Below are positions 16,384 to 24,225 of a stretch of 29,795 bases of DNA, piece after piece. This stretch comes from Euryarchaeota archaeon UBA130. GTDB lineage: Archaea; Thermoplasmatota; Poseidoniia; Poseidoniales; Thalassarchaeaceae. The notes beneath the pieces are model-generated. The model was given only the letters and a program-made list of their open reading frames with translations, ran no database searches and was not told the origin of the DNA. Position 1 is the first letter of the stretch; every line of letters begins with the position of its first letter. The DNA is taken from NCBI GenBank assembly GCA_002505775.1, contig DAVY01000010.1, forward strand, positions 1 through 29,795, read 5' to 3'. The position numbers were made by a program, and so were the translations under genes.

Positions 16384-16384
16384 G

Positions 16385-17395
16385 TCAATCCTCCTGTGTC
16401 CTCACTATCGCCGCAATAACCCTGTCAGGTCCGGGCATATAATCCCATTCAGTTGTATGTGGGAAAGGGGTATCCCAACCAGTAACCCTCTCAATGGGAG
16501 ATTCTAGATTCCAGAAACACCTTTCCTGTATAGAAGCGGCCATTTCGGCCCCAAAACCACTTGTTTTTGGAGCCTCGTGAACTATCACGCACCTTCCTGT
16601 CTTGGCTACAGATTTTACCACTGCTTCCATGTCCCATGGAACTAATGTTTGAAGATCGATCAGATCACATGAAACGCCACTGTCTTTTATTGCTCGTTCA
16701 CAAACATGAACCATCGCCCCCCATGATATGACCGTGCAACTGTCTCCCTCAATAGCTAATCTGGCCTCTCCAAGAGGTATCTTATAGTGTGATTCTGGAA
16801 CCTCAGCTTCTGGGTGGTCTGACCAAGTTGGTACATTGTGGGGGTCTCCGTAAAAGGGGCCTCTGTAGCATCTCTTCGGCTCGAAGAAAATTACTGGGTC
16901 GTTGTCCTCAATCGCGCTAATAAGTAGCCCTTTGGCATTGTATGGTGTTGAGCAATATACGACTTTCAGTCCGGGCGTGTGAGTAAATTGAGATTCCGGG
17001 GATTGGGAGTGGTGATGGCCTCCTCGGATTCCTCCTCCCGCCGGGGTTCTAATTGTGACCGGGCACCAGAACTCTCCACCTGATCTATGTCTTACTTTTG
17101 CCATTTCATTCACAATCTGATCATATGCTGGGAATATGTAATCCGCAAACTGAATCTCAACTACAGGCCTAAGTCCATTGATACCCATCCCAAAAGCTGT
17201 TGCGGCAATCCCCCCTTCCGAAAGTGGGGAATCGAAAACCCTGTGTTTTCCGTGCTTTTCTTGGAGTCCGTCCGATGTCCTGAAAACTCCGCCAAAGTAT
17301 CCGACATCTTCACCAAACATTATGACATCTTCATCTTTTGAGAGCATGGTATCGATAGCACTATTCACGGCTTCTACCATATTCATGTTAGTCAT
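16385..17395 (-). CDS. bkdA2: Branched-chain 2-oxoacid dehydrogenase E1 beta subunit
   Basis: About 336 residues from the ATG at 17395. This subunit completes the thiamine diphosphate site of E1. GEDVGYFGGVFR, VFDSPLSEGGIAATAFGMG, EIQFADYIFPAYDQIVNEMA and HSQSPESQFTHTPGLKVV follow the branched-chain E1 beta pattern, and the C-terminal PIERVTGWDTPFPHTTEWDY strongly recalls Pseudomonas BkdA2. The frame can start at 17410, but GGAGGG at 17403-17408 lies 7 bases before the ATG at 17395, which overlaps the E1 alpha stop as ATGA. That pairing decides the start and indicates translational coupling of the two E1 subunits. Confidence 0.94.
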   Translation of the reverse strand: MTNMNMVEAVNSAIDTMLSKDEDVIMFGEDVGYFGGVFRTSDGLQEKHGKHRVFDSPLSEGGIAATAFGMGINGLRPVVEIQFADYIFPAYDQIVNEMAKVRHRSGGEFWCPVTIRTPAGGGIRGGHHHSQSPESQFTHTPGLKVVYCSTPYNAKGLLISAIEDNDPVIFFEPKRCYRGPFYGDPHNVPTWSDHPEAEVPESHYKIPLGEARLAIEGDSCTVISWGAMVHVCERAIKDSGVSCDLIDLQTLVPWDMEAVVKSVAKTGRCVIVHEAPKTSGFGAEMAASIQERCFWNLESPIERVTGWDTPFPHTTEWDYMPGPDRVIAAIVRTQED

Positions 17396-18636
17396 TGTGA
17401 ATCCCTCCATTTCTTCATTTCATCCCATTGTTCAATTAGGTGCCATGGAGGCTCTTCGTACACTTCAGTAAAAATGGCATCCGAGGAGGGGTAAGGACCG
17501 TTAGCGAGGTCTCCGAACTTGACAGCCTCTTTGTATGCCGCCATAACCTCTGAGTCTATCTTTTCCGAGAGCTCTTGATGTTGTTTATCGGACCACTTTC
17601 CTATCTGTTTCAGATGTTCGGATAAACGCGATATCGGGTCGCCACCCGGCCAGTAATAGTGAATATCAGATGGCCTGTATCTGGAGGGGTCATCACTACT
17701 GCTGTGAGCCCCTGCGCGGTATGTGAGAACTTCAATGTGAGTGGGGCCGAATCCCTTGGATGCCCGATCTCTGGCCCAAGAAGTCACTGAGTACAATGCT
17801 AGGAAGTCATTTCCGTCAACTCTGATACTGGGTATTCCATATGGAATTCCTCTTACGGCAAAATTTCCATTTTTACTTGCAAAATTCTTGTGTGTTGAGA
17901 TTGCCCACTGATTATTTACAACATTGAGAATAACTGGTGCTTGGAAGATGCTAGCGAAGTTCAGTGCGTAGTGGTAGTCTCCCTCGGCACTGGCCCCATC
18001 GCCAATCCACGTTATAGTGACTTCATCTAGGCCCTTGTAGTTCGATGCAAGGGCCACGCCAACTGCCTGACTGAACTGGGTTCCTACGGGACTGGAGACA
18101 GAGATGAAACGACCCTCTTTGTATGTGTAGTGAACTGGCATTTGCCTACCCTTGACATTATCCATCTCGTTACCTATGCAATGACAAATCATGCTAACCA
18201 TGTCTCTATTCCTGACAAATTGTGCGCCTGGCTGTCTGTAAGTTGGAAACAACCAGTCCCGCTCCTCGAGAGCCATCGTTTGAGCGATAGCAACCGCTTC
18301 CTCTCCGAATGAACGCATGTAGAAAGACAGTTTTCCAGTCCTCTGCATTTTCATCATCCTATCATCAAATATCCGAAGCCTCATCATATGCTCCAAGCCC
18401 TGTATCAAAACTTCGGGGCTTAGTTTTGGGTCCCAGTCTCCAGATGTTTTGTTGTCATCGCCCAGTACTCTGACCAAACCCTCCGCCAAATCCAAAGTCT
18501 CGGATGCGTCACAATCGATTTCAGGCCTTCCAAGATCGCCCGGAGACCAAGGCCACTCTGTGAAATCGGCCTCATCTCCCGGCCTGTGCGGGGCATCAGG
18601 TACGTACAATGGATCCACTCCGTCCCCGCCGCTCAT
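17392..18636 (-). CDS. bkdA1: Branched-chain 2-oxoacid dehydrogenase E1 alpha subunit
   Basis: About 414 residues from the ATG at 18636; an upstream ATG at 18678 would add 14 and overlap lipA by 20 bases. It decarboxylates branched-chain 2-oxoacids with thiamine diphosphate. The thiamine motif runs from GDGASAEGDYHYALNFA to NNQWAIST. The loop AGAHSSSDDPSRYR matches the branched-chain E1 alpha loop that is phosphorylated in mammals. The N-terminal layout (PLYVPDAPHRPG, then DFTEW) and much of the length resemble Pseudomonas BkdA1 as I recall it, including its length near 410, which favours the 18636 start. This points to a bacterial origin. Confidence 0.93.
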   Translation of the reverse strand: MSGGDGVDPLYVPDAPHRPGDEADFTEWPWSPGDLGRPEIDCDASETLDLAEGLVRVLGDDNKTSGDWDPKLSPEVLIQGLEHMMRLRIFDDRMMKMQRTGKLSFYMRSFGEEAVAIAQTMALEERDWLFPTYRQPGAQFVRNRDMVSMICHCIGNEMDNVKGRQMPVHYTYKEGRFISVSSPVGTQFSQAVGVALASNYKGLDEVTITWIGDGASAEGDYHYALNFASIFQAPVILNVVNNQWAISTHKNFASKNGNFAVRGIPYGIPSIRVDGNDFLALYSVTSWARDRASKGFGPTHIEVLTYRAGAHSSSDDPSRYRPSDIHYYWPGGDPISRLSEHLKQIGKWSDKQHQELSEKIDSEVMAAYKEAVKFGDLANGPYPSSDAIFTEVYEEPPWHLIEQWDEMKKWRDSQ

Positions 18637-18658
18637 GATAACCACACTCTCCACTTGC

Positions 18659-19717
18659 TCATATTGTTTGGCCTCCATCAGTGTGAGGGAAGGTTAGGTG
18701 ACTGACCGCTGAACCGGTTGATTCTCTAGTCACCACTGGCTCTGAACCAGTCGACTCTTCCCAAAGTAGTCCAGCCCTGTAGCTTGACCTAACTAACGGT
18801 CCGCTGGCTACAGCAGAGAACCCCATTTCTCTGGCCTCCCTATCCCAATCAGCAAATTTAGAGGGCTCGGGAAACCTCTCTACGGGTATGTGTCTAACTC
18901 CCGGCTGTAGATATTGACCAAGAGTAATCATGTCAACGCCACAGGATCTTACCTTTCTCATCGCGTCAACTACTTCCGAATCAGTCTCCCCTAAGCCAAC
19001 CATAATGCTAGTCTTGGTCTTGAGATCAGGTCGAATTTTTTTGGCTTCAGCCAGAATTTCCAGTGATTGTGAAAATGAAGCCCTCCTGTCTCGTACATGG
19101 CTGTCAAGGCGAGGGACACATTCCACATTGTGTGCAAACACACGAATCGGAAGACCCACCAAAAGAGTTCGTAGGGAGTCTAGATTTCCATCTAAATCCG
19201 AACAAAGAAGCTCAATTCCCACTTCAGGGCATCTATCGTGCACTGCCATAATGCATTCTCTGTAGTGTGAAGCCCCTCCATCTGCAAGGTCGTCCCTGTT
19301 TACTACGGTAATTACAGCGTGCTCAATTCCCATTTTTTCAATAGCGGATGCCAAATCATCCGGCTCATCGGAATTCAATGGAGGAGGATTCTTGGCCGTA
19401 TCAACCGCGCAGAACCTGCATCCACGGGTACAGACATCACCAGCTATCATGAAAGTGGCAGTCCCCCTTCCCCAGCAATCATGGATGTTTGGGCACCGAG
19501 CCTCTTCGCAAACAGTACTGAGACCGTTCTCCTTCACACTGCTCATGGTTGAGTTGTATCTATTTTGCGACTTCCCTACTGGCAGACTGGTCTTGAACCA
19601 CTCTGGGAGCCTTTTCCTTCCTGCGCCGGTTTTTTTCAGTCGTTCTGATGATTGGCTACTTGAGCATGAACCGGGCCCAATCCCCTCCTCTCCTACGGTG
19701 GGTAAACGAGTCGCCAT
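18659..19717 (-). CDS. lipA: Lipoyl synthase LipA (radical SAM)
   Basis: This enzyme inserts two sulfur atoms into the octanoyl chain on E2-type proteins. Numbering from the ATG at 19717, the auxiliary-cluster cysteines are at 70, 75 and 81 (CEEARCPNIHDC), and the radical-SAM cluster cysteines at 96, 100 and 103 (CTRGCRFC). GLGETDSEV and the C-terminal SGPLVRSSYRA, with the RSSY motif that ligates the auxiliary cluster, are intact. GGAG lies 5 bases before the ATG at 19717; an ATG at 19756 gives 13 more residues but abuts a perfect palindrome. About 35 residues follow RSSY, a short extra tail. It is the first gene of the lipoylation/branched-chain dehydrogenase run. Confidence 0.93.
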   Translation of the reverse strand: MATRLPTVGEEGIGPGSCSSSQSSERLKKTGAGRKRLPEWFKTSLPVGKSQNRYNSTMSSVKENGLSTVCEEARCPNIHDCWGRGTATFMIAGDVCTRGCRFCAVDTAKNPPPLNSDEPDDLASAIEKMGIEHAVITVVNRDDLADGGASHYRECIMAVHDRCPEVGIELLCSDLDGNLDSLRTLLVGLPIRVFAHNVECVPRLDSHVRDRRASFSQSLEILAEAKKIRPDLKTKTSIMVGLGETDSEVVDAMRKVRSCGVDMITLGQYLQPGVRHIPVERFPEPSKFADWDREAREMGFSAVASGPLVRSSYRAGLLWEESTGSEPVVTRESTGSAVSHLTFPHTDGGQTI

Positions 19718-19815
19718 CAAAGCTCCGGGTAGAGTATCGAAGTTAATCGTTCTCATCGGCCCCTATGGGGCCGTACAATACAACCCGTAATAGGCAAGAA
19801 ACCCTTCCGGGTGCC
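19718..19815. promoter_or_regulatory. lipA / SDR divergent control region with perfect palindrome
   Basis: The gap between divergent lipA and the FolM-like SDR contains the palindrome CGGCCCC-TAT-GGGGCCG at 19757-19773: two 7-base arms with no mismatch and a 3-base centre. It could be a protein-binding operator for the long minus-strand operon or a hairpin in its leader. AT-richer tacaatacaa follows at 19774-19783. Transcription start sites cannot be placed from sequence alone. Confidence 0.45.
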
Positions 19816-20577
19816 ATGCCTGGTGGAGTGATCTTAGTTACTGGAGGCGCTGTTAGGATTGGAAGGGAGATTTGCTTGAATCTAGCAAAAGATGGATTTA
19901 GCGTGGCAGTCCACTACAATTCCTCATCGAATGAAGCGAACTCTTTAGTCGAAAAAATAAACTCAAACGGAGGTACGGCCCAGTCATTTTCAGGGAATCT
20001 TTCAGATGTATCCATGGTTGAGAATTTATTTTCAGATATCAAAGACTCTCTGGGAGTAGTAACAGGCATCGTTAACAATGCATCGCTATTTTCGTTTGAC
20101 GACATAAACAGCTTGTCTAAACAATCTTGGGATAACCACATGCATGTCAATGCACTAGTGCCCTTGTTGATGATATCAGAATTGAGTCGAAACATACCAT
20201 CTGATTGTGTCGGATCGGTAGTCAACATATTGGACCAGAAAATTTCTCAGCCCAATCCAGACTATCTTTCCTACACAGCTTCTAGGTATGCTATGGCGGG
20301 CATGACAGAAACACTAGCGAGAAGCCTCTGTCCCAGTGTCAGGGTTAACGCAGTAGCCCCTGGGCACACGCTCCCAAGCCCCGAACAGACTCCCGAGGGC
20401 TTCAAGAAAGCGCAATCTCAGTCTCCGCTGCAATCAGGCCCTTCTCCCGGAGATATAGCAGATGCTGTGAATTATCTCATGAAAGCAAATTCAGTGACTG
20501 GACAAATCATCTATGTTGATTCTGGGGAGAGATTCTTGTCTCGTTCTAGGGATGTAGTATTTGAGACGGAGGATTAA
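19816..20577 (+). CDS. FolM-like short-chain dehydrogenase (pteridine reductase type)
   Basis: A 253-residue SDR resembling FolM/pteridine reductases, which reduce dihydropterins or dihydrofolate with NADPH. It has TGGAVRIG, the cofactor loop of this subgroup, NNASLF, and the diagnostic VNILDQKISQPNPDYLSYTAS followed by VNAVAPGHTLPSPEQT, much as in alphaproteobacterial homologues that sit beside folB. The catalytic YxxxK is altered: Tyr153 is present but position 157 is Arg (codon agg). The frame is open to 19765, but the ATG at 19816 starts directly before the first strand. folB begins 1 base after its stop, so the pair is surely co-transcribed. Confidence 0.88.
   Translation: MPGGVILVTGGAVRIGREICLNLAKDGFSVAVHYNSSSNEANSLVEKINSNGGTAQSFSGNLSDVSMVENLFSDIKDSLGVVTGIVNNASLFSFDDINSLSKQSWDNHMHVNALVPLLMISELSRNIPSDCVGSVVNILDQKISQPNPDYLSYTASRYAMAGMTETLARSLCPSVRVNAVAPGHTLPSPEQTPEGFKKAQSQSPLQSGPSPGDIADAVNYLMKANSVTGQIIYVDSGERFLSRSRDVVFETED
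20568..20572 (+). promoter_or_regulatory. Shine-Dalgarno site of folB
   Basis: GGAGG lies within the last codons of the SDR gene, 6 bases before the ATG at 20579, and decides that start over a TTG at 20561. Confidence 0.7.
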
Positions 20578-20578
20578 G

Positions 20579-20983
20579 ATGAGTGCGCCTAGTAGTGCCC
20601 CCCCAGAGAAAGGAACGAAATATAGCTCTGGAAAAACTACGATTTTCCTTAGGGACCTGATAAGGGATGTAGATATTGGAATACACGATCATGAGATAGG
20701 TCGCCCACAAAGCCTACGTTTCGATTTGGAAGTGTCTGTTCCCGGTGCAGAATCCCCAATTATTGATGAAATAAGTCATGTTTTGGACTATGAGTACCTT
20801 CTAGAGTCTCTGGAATCTTCAATCAATGATGGTAGATCCTCATTGTTAGAATCACTTTGCTCAAAGATCCTTGAAAAGCTGATGATTCCCCCTCAGGTAT
20901 CTAGTGCGACAGTCCAAATCTCAAAGGTCGATATTCTTGATGAAAACGGTGTCTTAGGCTGTCAAATGACTAGAGAGAGATGA
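20579..20983 (+). CDS. folB: Dihydroneopterin aldolase FolB
   Basis: A 134-residue enzyme of the bacterial FolB family, which cleaves dihydroneopterin to hydroxymethyl-dihydropterin and glycolaldehyde or epimerises it, in folate or monapterin synthesis. The core motif DVDIGIHDHEIGRPQSLRFDLEV carries the pterin-binding Glu. DYEYLLESLE and ESLCSKILEKL follow, and the catalytic Lys appears in VQISKVDIL, although the next residue is Val rather than the usual Pro. About 20 variable residues precede the fold. It follows the FolM-like SDR, the same gene order as in alphaproteobacteria. Its stop codon directly abuts the 3' end of the convergent tRNA-Leu gene. Confidence 0.9.
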   Translation: MSAPSSAPPEKGTKYSSGKTTIFLRDLIRDVDIGIHDHEIGRPQSLRFDLEVSVPGAESPIIDEISHVLDYEYLLESLESSINDGRSSLLESLCSKILEKLMIPPQVSSATVQISKVDILDENGVLGCQMTRER

Positions 20984-21069
20984 TGGTGCAGAGGGCAGGA
21001 TTTGAACCTGCGAAGCACTTTGCACCGGAGCTTAAGTCCGGCCCCTTTGACCAGCTCGGGTACCTCTGC
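20984..21069 (-). tRNA. tRNA-Leu(UAA)
   Basis: The minus strand folds as a class II tRNA. The acceptor arms GCAGAGG and CCTCTGC pair perfectly, with discriminator A and an encoded CCA at 20984-20986. The anticodon stem is CCGGA/TCCGG with the loop CTTAAGC; the anticodon TAA (complement at 21032-21034) reads Leu UUA. A long variable arm of about 13 bases (TGCAAAGTGCTTC) and the T-arm GCAGG-TTCAAAT-CCTGC complete it. There is no intron. The 3' end abuts the folB stop codon. Confidence 0.95.
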
Positions 21070-21210
21070 AGGTTGCTAGGAGGGGGCCATACTCCTTGAA
21101 TAGAGCGCAAGAAATCCCCCGATCGAGTCGTATTGACGAACTGCACAATTGACGTAAATGCTGCCCATCGCGCACGAACGCTTTAACGCCACTTGTGTCG
21201 GCGGTTAGCC
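21070..21210. promoter_or_regulatory. Intergenic region with divergent promoters (tRNA-Leu and surface protein)
   Basis: About 140 bases between the 5' end of tRNA-Leu (minus) and the first surface-protein gene (plus). It should hold both promoters; ctttaacg at 21180-21187 is a weak TATA-like candidate about 25 bases before the GTG at 21211. No further gene, repeat or RNA structure stands out. Confidence 0.35.
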
Positions 21211-24156
21211 GTGCAAGAGAGGAGTATAGCGAACTCTGTCCGAGGGCGGTTCGCGTCAGCATTGGTACTCAGCCTCCTTTTCATGGCCTCTTCCTGGGTC
21301 ACTGCCGTCTCAGATGCGGAGTTGGAAAATGGGGTCAAATTCAACTCTTCAAGTGATGTGCAAATGAATCTCTACACCATGTACATAGCCTCTCAAAACT
21401 CCTCTGCTGGAGGTGATGGATTCATCACTACCCAGGTTCCGGAGTCAGGGGGCCAAGAGTCAATGAGTGCCTTGAGCAACAGTGTGGAGTTTAGGACAAG
21501 TCCAATGCTCTCTAGTTTGGAGGTGGCTGGAAGGCCAAATCATGGTTCTGGGTCTGGCTCATATTACCTTCCGATTGGTATTTTCTTGAGATCGACTGGC
21601 CCGGATACGGCAACTGTTGATTGGACGATTACCCTGAAATCCTCCGGATCACAAGTTGGTTCTGCATCATGGTCCTCCGAGGCCTGTAATCCTGGGCTGA
21701 CTCAGAGTTGTAGCTTTGATCATGAAACCTTTGAGATAGATATCGGAAGCGACGAAACTTTCACAATAGACAAGGATGAGAGATTGGAATTAATTATCGA
21801 TGCAGACATGTCTGGGTGCGAAGGTGGAGGAGGTAGCCCGTGGGGCGGCGGTTCGAGTTGTGAGGCAGAGGTCGCGTGGAATGAAATTGATGGCGATGAA
21901 AGGTTTAGCACCATCGAGATAGAGGCTAACGCCATAGCAAACAGCCTCGTCCTACTTCAGAGGGAGGGTGCTGAGCTCGCTGAGGGGCCCGAACTAGACT
22001 GGTATCCCAATGACATTCTTTCAGAGAGGGTAATGCAGTTCTCGTTCGATGTAAAGAGCAGTTTCGGAAGGTATGATGTCGACTCTGTTAGGCTGTTAAT
22101 GAGGGACCCCAATGGCGCATATAGAATAGATCATGTTATCGATGAGGATGACGAGGATATAGAAGATACCAGTCAGGGTATTTTTGGAGAATACCTATGG
22201 TCTTACCCAAGTGGGATTCCATCCGGTGAGTACACAGTCGAACTAGAGGTATCTGATATACAGGGAAATAGTGTTATTGTGGAGCATGAGCCTGTTATAA
22301 TGGAACAATGGGGGGTCGCACTTAATCACCGACTTGATAGGTCAACAGAGTACATAGCCCCCGAACAAACGACCGCTGTTCCTCTGCAGATGGTACACAG
22401 GGGAGACTCAACCAAGTCAATGGATGTGGATCTCGAAGTATTGACTAATTTCCCCAGCTCATGGCTAATCGAATTCGACTCTCCAGGTGGCTATACACTT
22501 AATTCTGGAGGAGATATCCTCAATCCAATTTTGACACTTACTGCACCCGAGGACCTGACTGGTGCCCCCAGCTCGATTGATATCAGGGCTGTAGCTGAGG
22601 CAGAAGTAGATGGAGTGTTGCAAGTAGTCCATCAGGACACACTTCAGATAGATCTAGAGAAAATGGATGTTTTCCAGCCGCCTCAAGTGTCAATATGGTC
22701 TGAAGACCATGAAATCGCAGTAGCGAACTCCTCCAGACCGGATGACTTCGATGCTTCAGCAAACAGCTATGTCGATTATAATCAATTTACACCGTTTCTA
22801 ATGGAGATCTTCAATACAGGCTTTGATGCGGATGAGTTCAAAATCGACGTACTACAGAGAGCCAAGGCGATAATCCAAGTTTACGACAATGATACTGGGG
22901 AAAGAATACTCGAGGACGATGGTGATGGAACTTTCCACACTGCACTACTGGACAGGCATCAGACACAAACCCTGAGAATTTTAGTCAAACCCTCTTCCGA
23001 CAGACTAGACCCTGATATTGGAACCATAGAGTTAGAGGTCGTCAGCACAGGGCAGAGCAACCTCTCCTCCACAATAGATTTCACCATACAAAGGACATTC
23101 GGTATCAGGGCCGAAGTGTCTTACGATTGCGATGGATCTCCCCTAGGACACATCAAAGTGTCTCTCTGCTCTCCAGGACCAGGTAATTCAGAAGTCACAC
23201 TCAGAGCTAAAATTACCAATACAATGACATCGGGGGAATCAGCAACATGGTGGAGGATACAGAATCCCGCTTCCCTAGAAGAGAATACAGAAAGAAATGC
23301 TGCTTATGGGCAATGGCAATTCAGAATTGAAGACGATTCAGGGAACGCCATACCCCGAGTTTCATTGGCACCAGGCGATGAAATCGAGGTATTTGTGACT
23401 GTGACTCTTACTAGTCAGGTGGAATTCGGCAATCACACAGTTTACCTAAGAATCGTCGAGGATACCCCTGACGCAGATCCGAGATATTTCGATCTACCAA
23501 TGATATTCGAAATAGACTCGGACGATCCAAAATTGGAAATCGTTCAGGTTTCCCCAAATAGGCTCCTCTCCCCTGGGGACACTGTTGAGATCCAGATGAA
23601 AGTGAAAAATTTGGGTAACAGCCCCCTCACCATTCTTTTGGAGGCTGAGTCCGAGTCCTCAGGTTGGAGTGTAGAAATCGATGGACCTTCTGGATCAGTA
23701 CTTGTTGTTCTGGATGCATTTGATGAAGTTACTTTCGTCCTTGAGGTATCAGTACCAGTTGCATCAAATAATGGCGATAGATCCACCATTGAAGTATCGG
23801 CCACACCGTTTGATACCGATCAAAGCTGGCCAGATGAATCAACAGCAAAAACCTCAGTGGTTATGACTGTGGGGATAGGCTCTCTGGTAGAGCGTTTAGT
23901 GAACGAATTTACCCACCCAAGGATTTCTACATATGTAGTGGGAATAATCGCCTTCATGCTATTAATAGCAGGAACGCAATCAGCTCTAAATCGGAGAAGG
24001 TGGAAGTCACACATGGCCTACTTGGAGGCCATCTCAGACGACTCTGAAGAAGATATTGATGACCAAGACGACATTCCTGCGCCAGTTGTTTCTGTTGAGG
24101 AGCCCGAGGAAGAAGAAGACATAGCCTACGACGATGATGACATCGAACTAGTCTGA
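21211..24156 (+). CDS. Large type I membrane surface protein with CARDB/NEW3-like domains
   Basis: About 981 residues from a GTG at 21211; a TTG at 21193 is the only earlier choice. Residues about 10-33 form a signal peptide (hydrophobic LVLSLLFMASSWVTAVS). The long outer part is beta-rich, with a Gly-rich loop closed by two cysteines near residues 203-214 and repeated Ig-like or CARDB/NEW3-like modules; the last spans about 771-870 (SPGDTVEIQMKVKNLGNSPL). A single membrane helix is at about 908-926, then RRRWK and a strongly acidic cytoplasmic tail to 981. The exact domain family of the N-terminal half is not recognised. It lies 69 bases before a second surface-protein gene, which suggests a joint surface assembly. 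Confidence 0.85.
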   Translation: MQERSIANSVRGRFASALVLSLLFMASSWVTAVSDAELENGVKFNSSSDVQMNLYTMYIASQNSSAGGDGFITTQVPESGGQESMSALSNSVEFRTSPMLSSLEVAGRPNHGSGSGSYYLPIGIFLRSTGPDTATVDWTITLKSSGSQVGSASWSSEACNPGLTQSCSFDHETFEIDIGSDETFTIDKDERLELIIDADMSGCEGGGGSPWGGGSSCEAEVAWNEIDGDERFSTIEIEANAIANSLVLLQREGAELAEGPELDWYPNDILSERVMQFSFDVKSSFGRYDVDSVRLLMRDPNGAYRIDHVIDEDDEDIEDTSQGIFGEYLWSYPSGIPSGEYTVELEVSDIQGNSVIVEHEPVIMEQWGVALNHRLDRSTEYIAPEQTTAVPLQMVHRGDSTKSMDVDLEVLTNFPSSWLIEFDSPGGYTLNSGGDILNPILTLTAPEDLTGAPSSIDIRAVAEAEVDGVLQVVHQDTLQIDLEKMDVFQPPQVSIWSEDHEIAVANSSRPDDFDASANSYVDYNQFTPFLMEIFNTGFDADEFKIDVLQRAKAIIQVYDNDTGERILEDDGDGTFHTALLDRHQTQTLRILVKPSSDRLDPDIGTIELEVVSTGQSNLSSTIDFTIQRTFGIRAEVSYDCDGSPLGHIKVSLCSPGPGNSEVTLRAKITNTMTSGESATWWRIQNPASLEENTERNAAYGQWQFRIEDDSGNAIPRVSLAPGDEIEVFVTVTLTSQVEFGNHTVYLRIVEDTPDADPRYFDLPMIFEIDSDDPKLEIVQVSPNRLLSPGDTVEIQMKVKNLGNSPLTILLEAESESSGWSVEIDGPSGSVLVVLDAFDEVTFVLEVSVPVASNNGDRSTIEVSATPFDTDQSWPDESTAKTSVVMTVGIGSLVERLVNEFTHPRISTYVVGIIAFMLLIAGTQSALNRRRWKSHMAYLEAISDDSEEDIDDQDDIPAPVVSVEEPEEEEDIAYDDDDIELV

Positions 24157-24225
24157 GCGTGTTGAGGCAATGTCCGAACGACGCTCCATTCCTCTTAAGT
24201 GCCCTACTTTCTGCCAGGAACTTAG

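Noticed and set aside
21032..21262. Minus-strand open frame of 76 residues across the tRNA-Leu gene
   Set aside because: It overlaps most of the tRNA and the start of the surface-protein gene and shows no protein motif.
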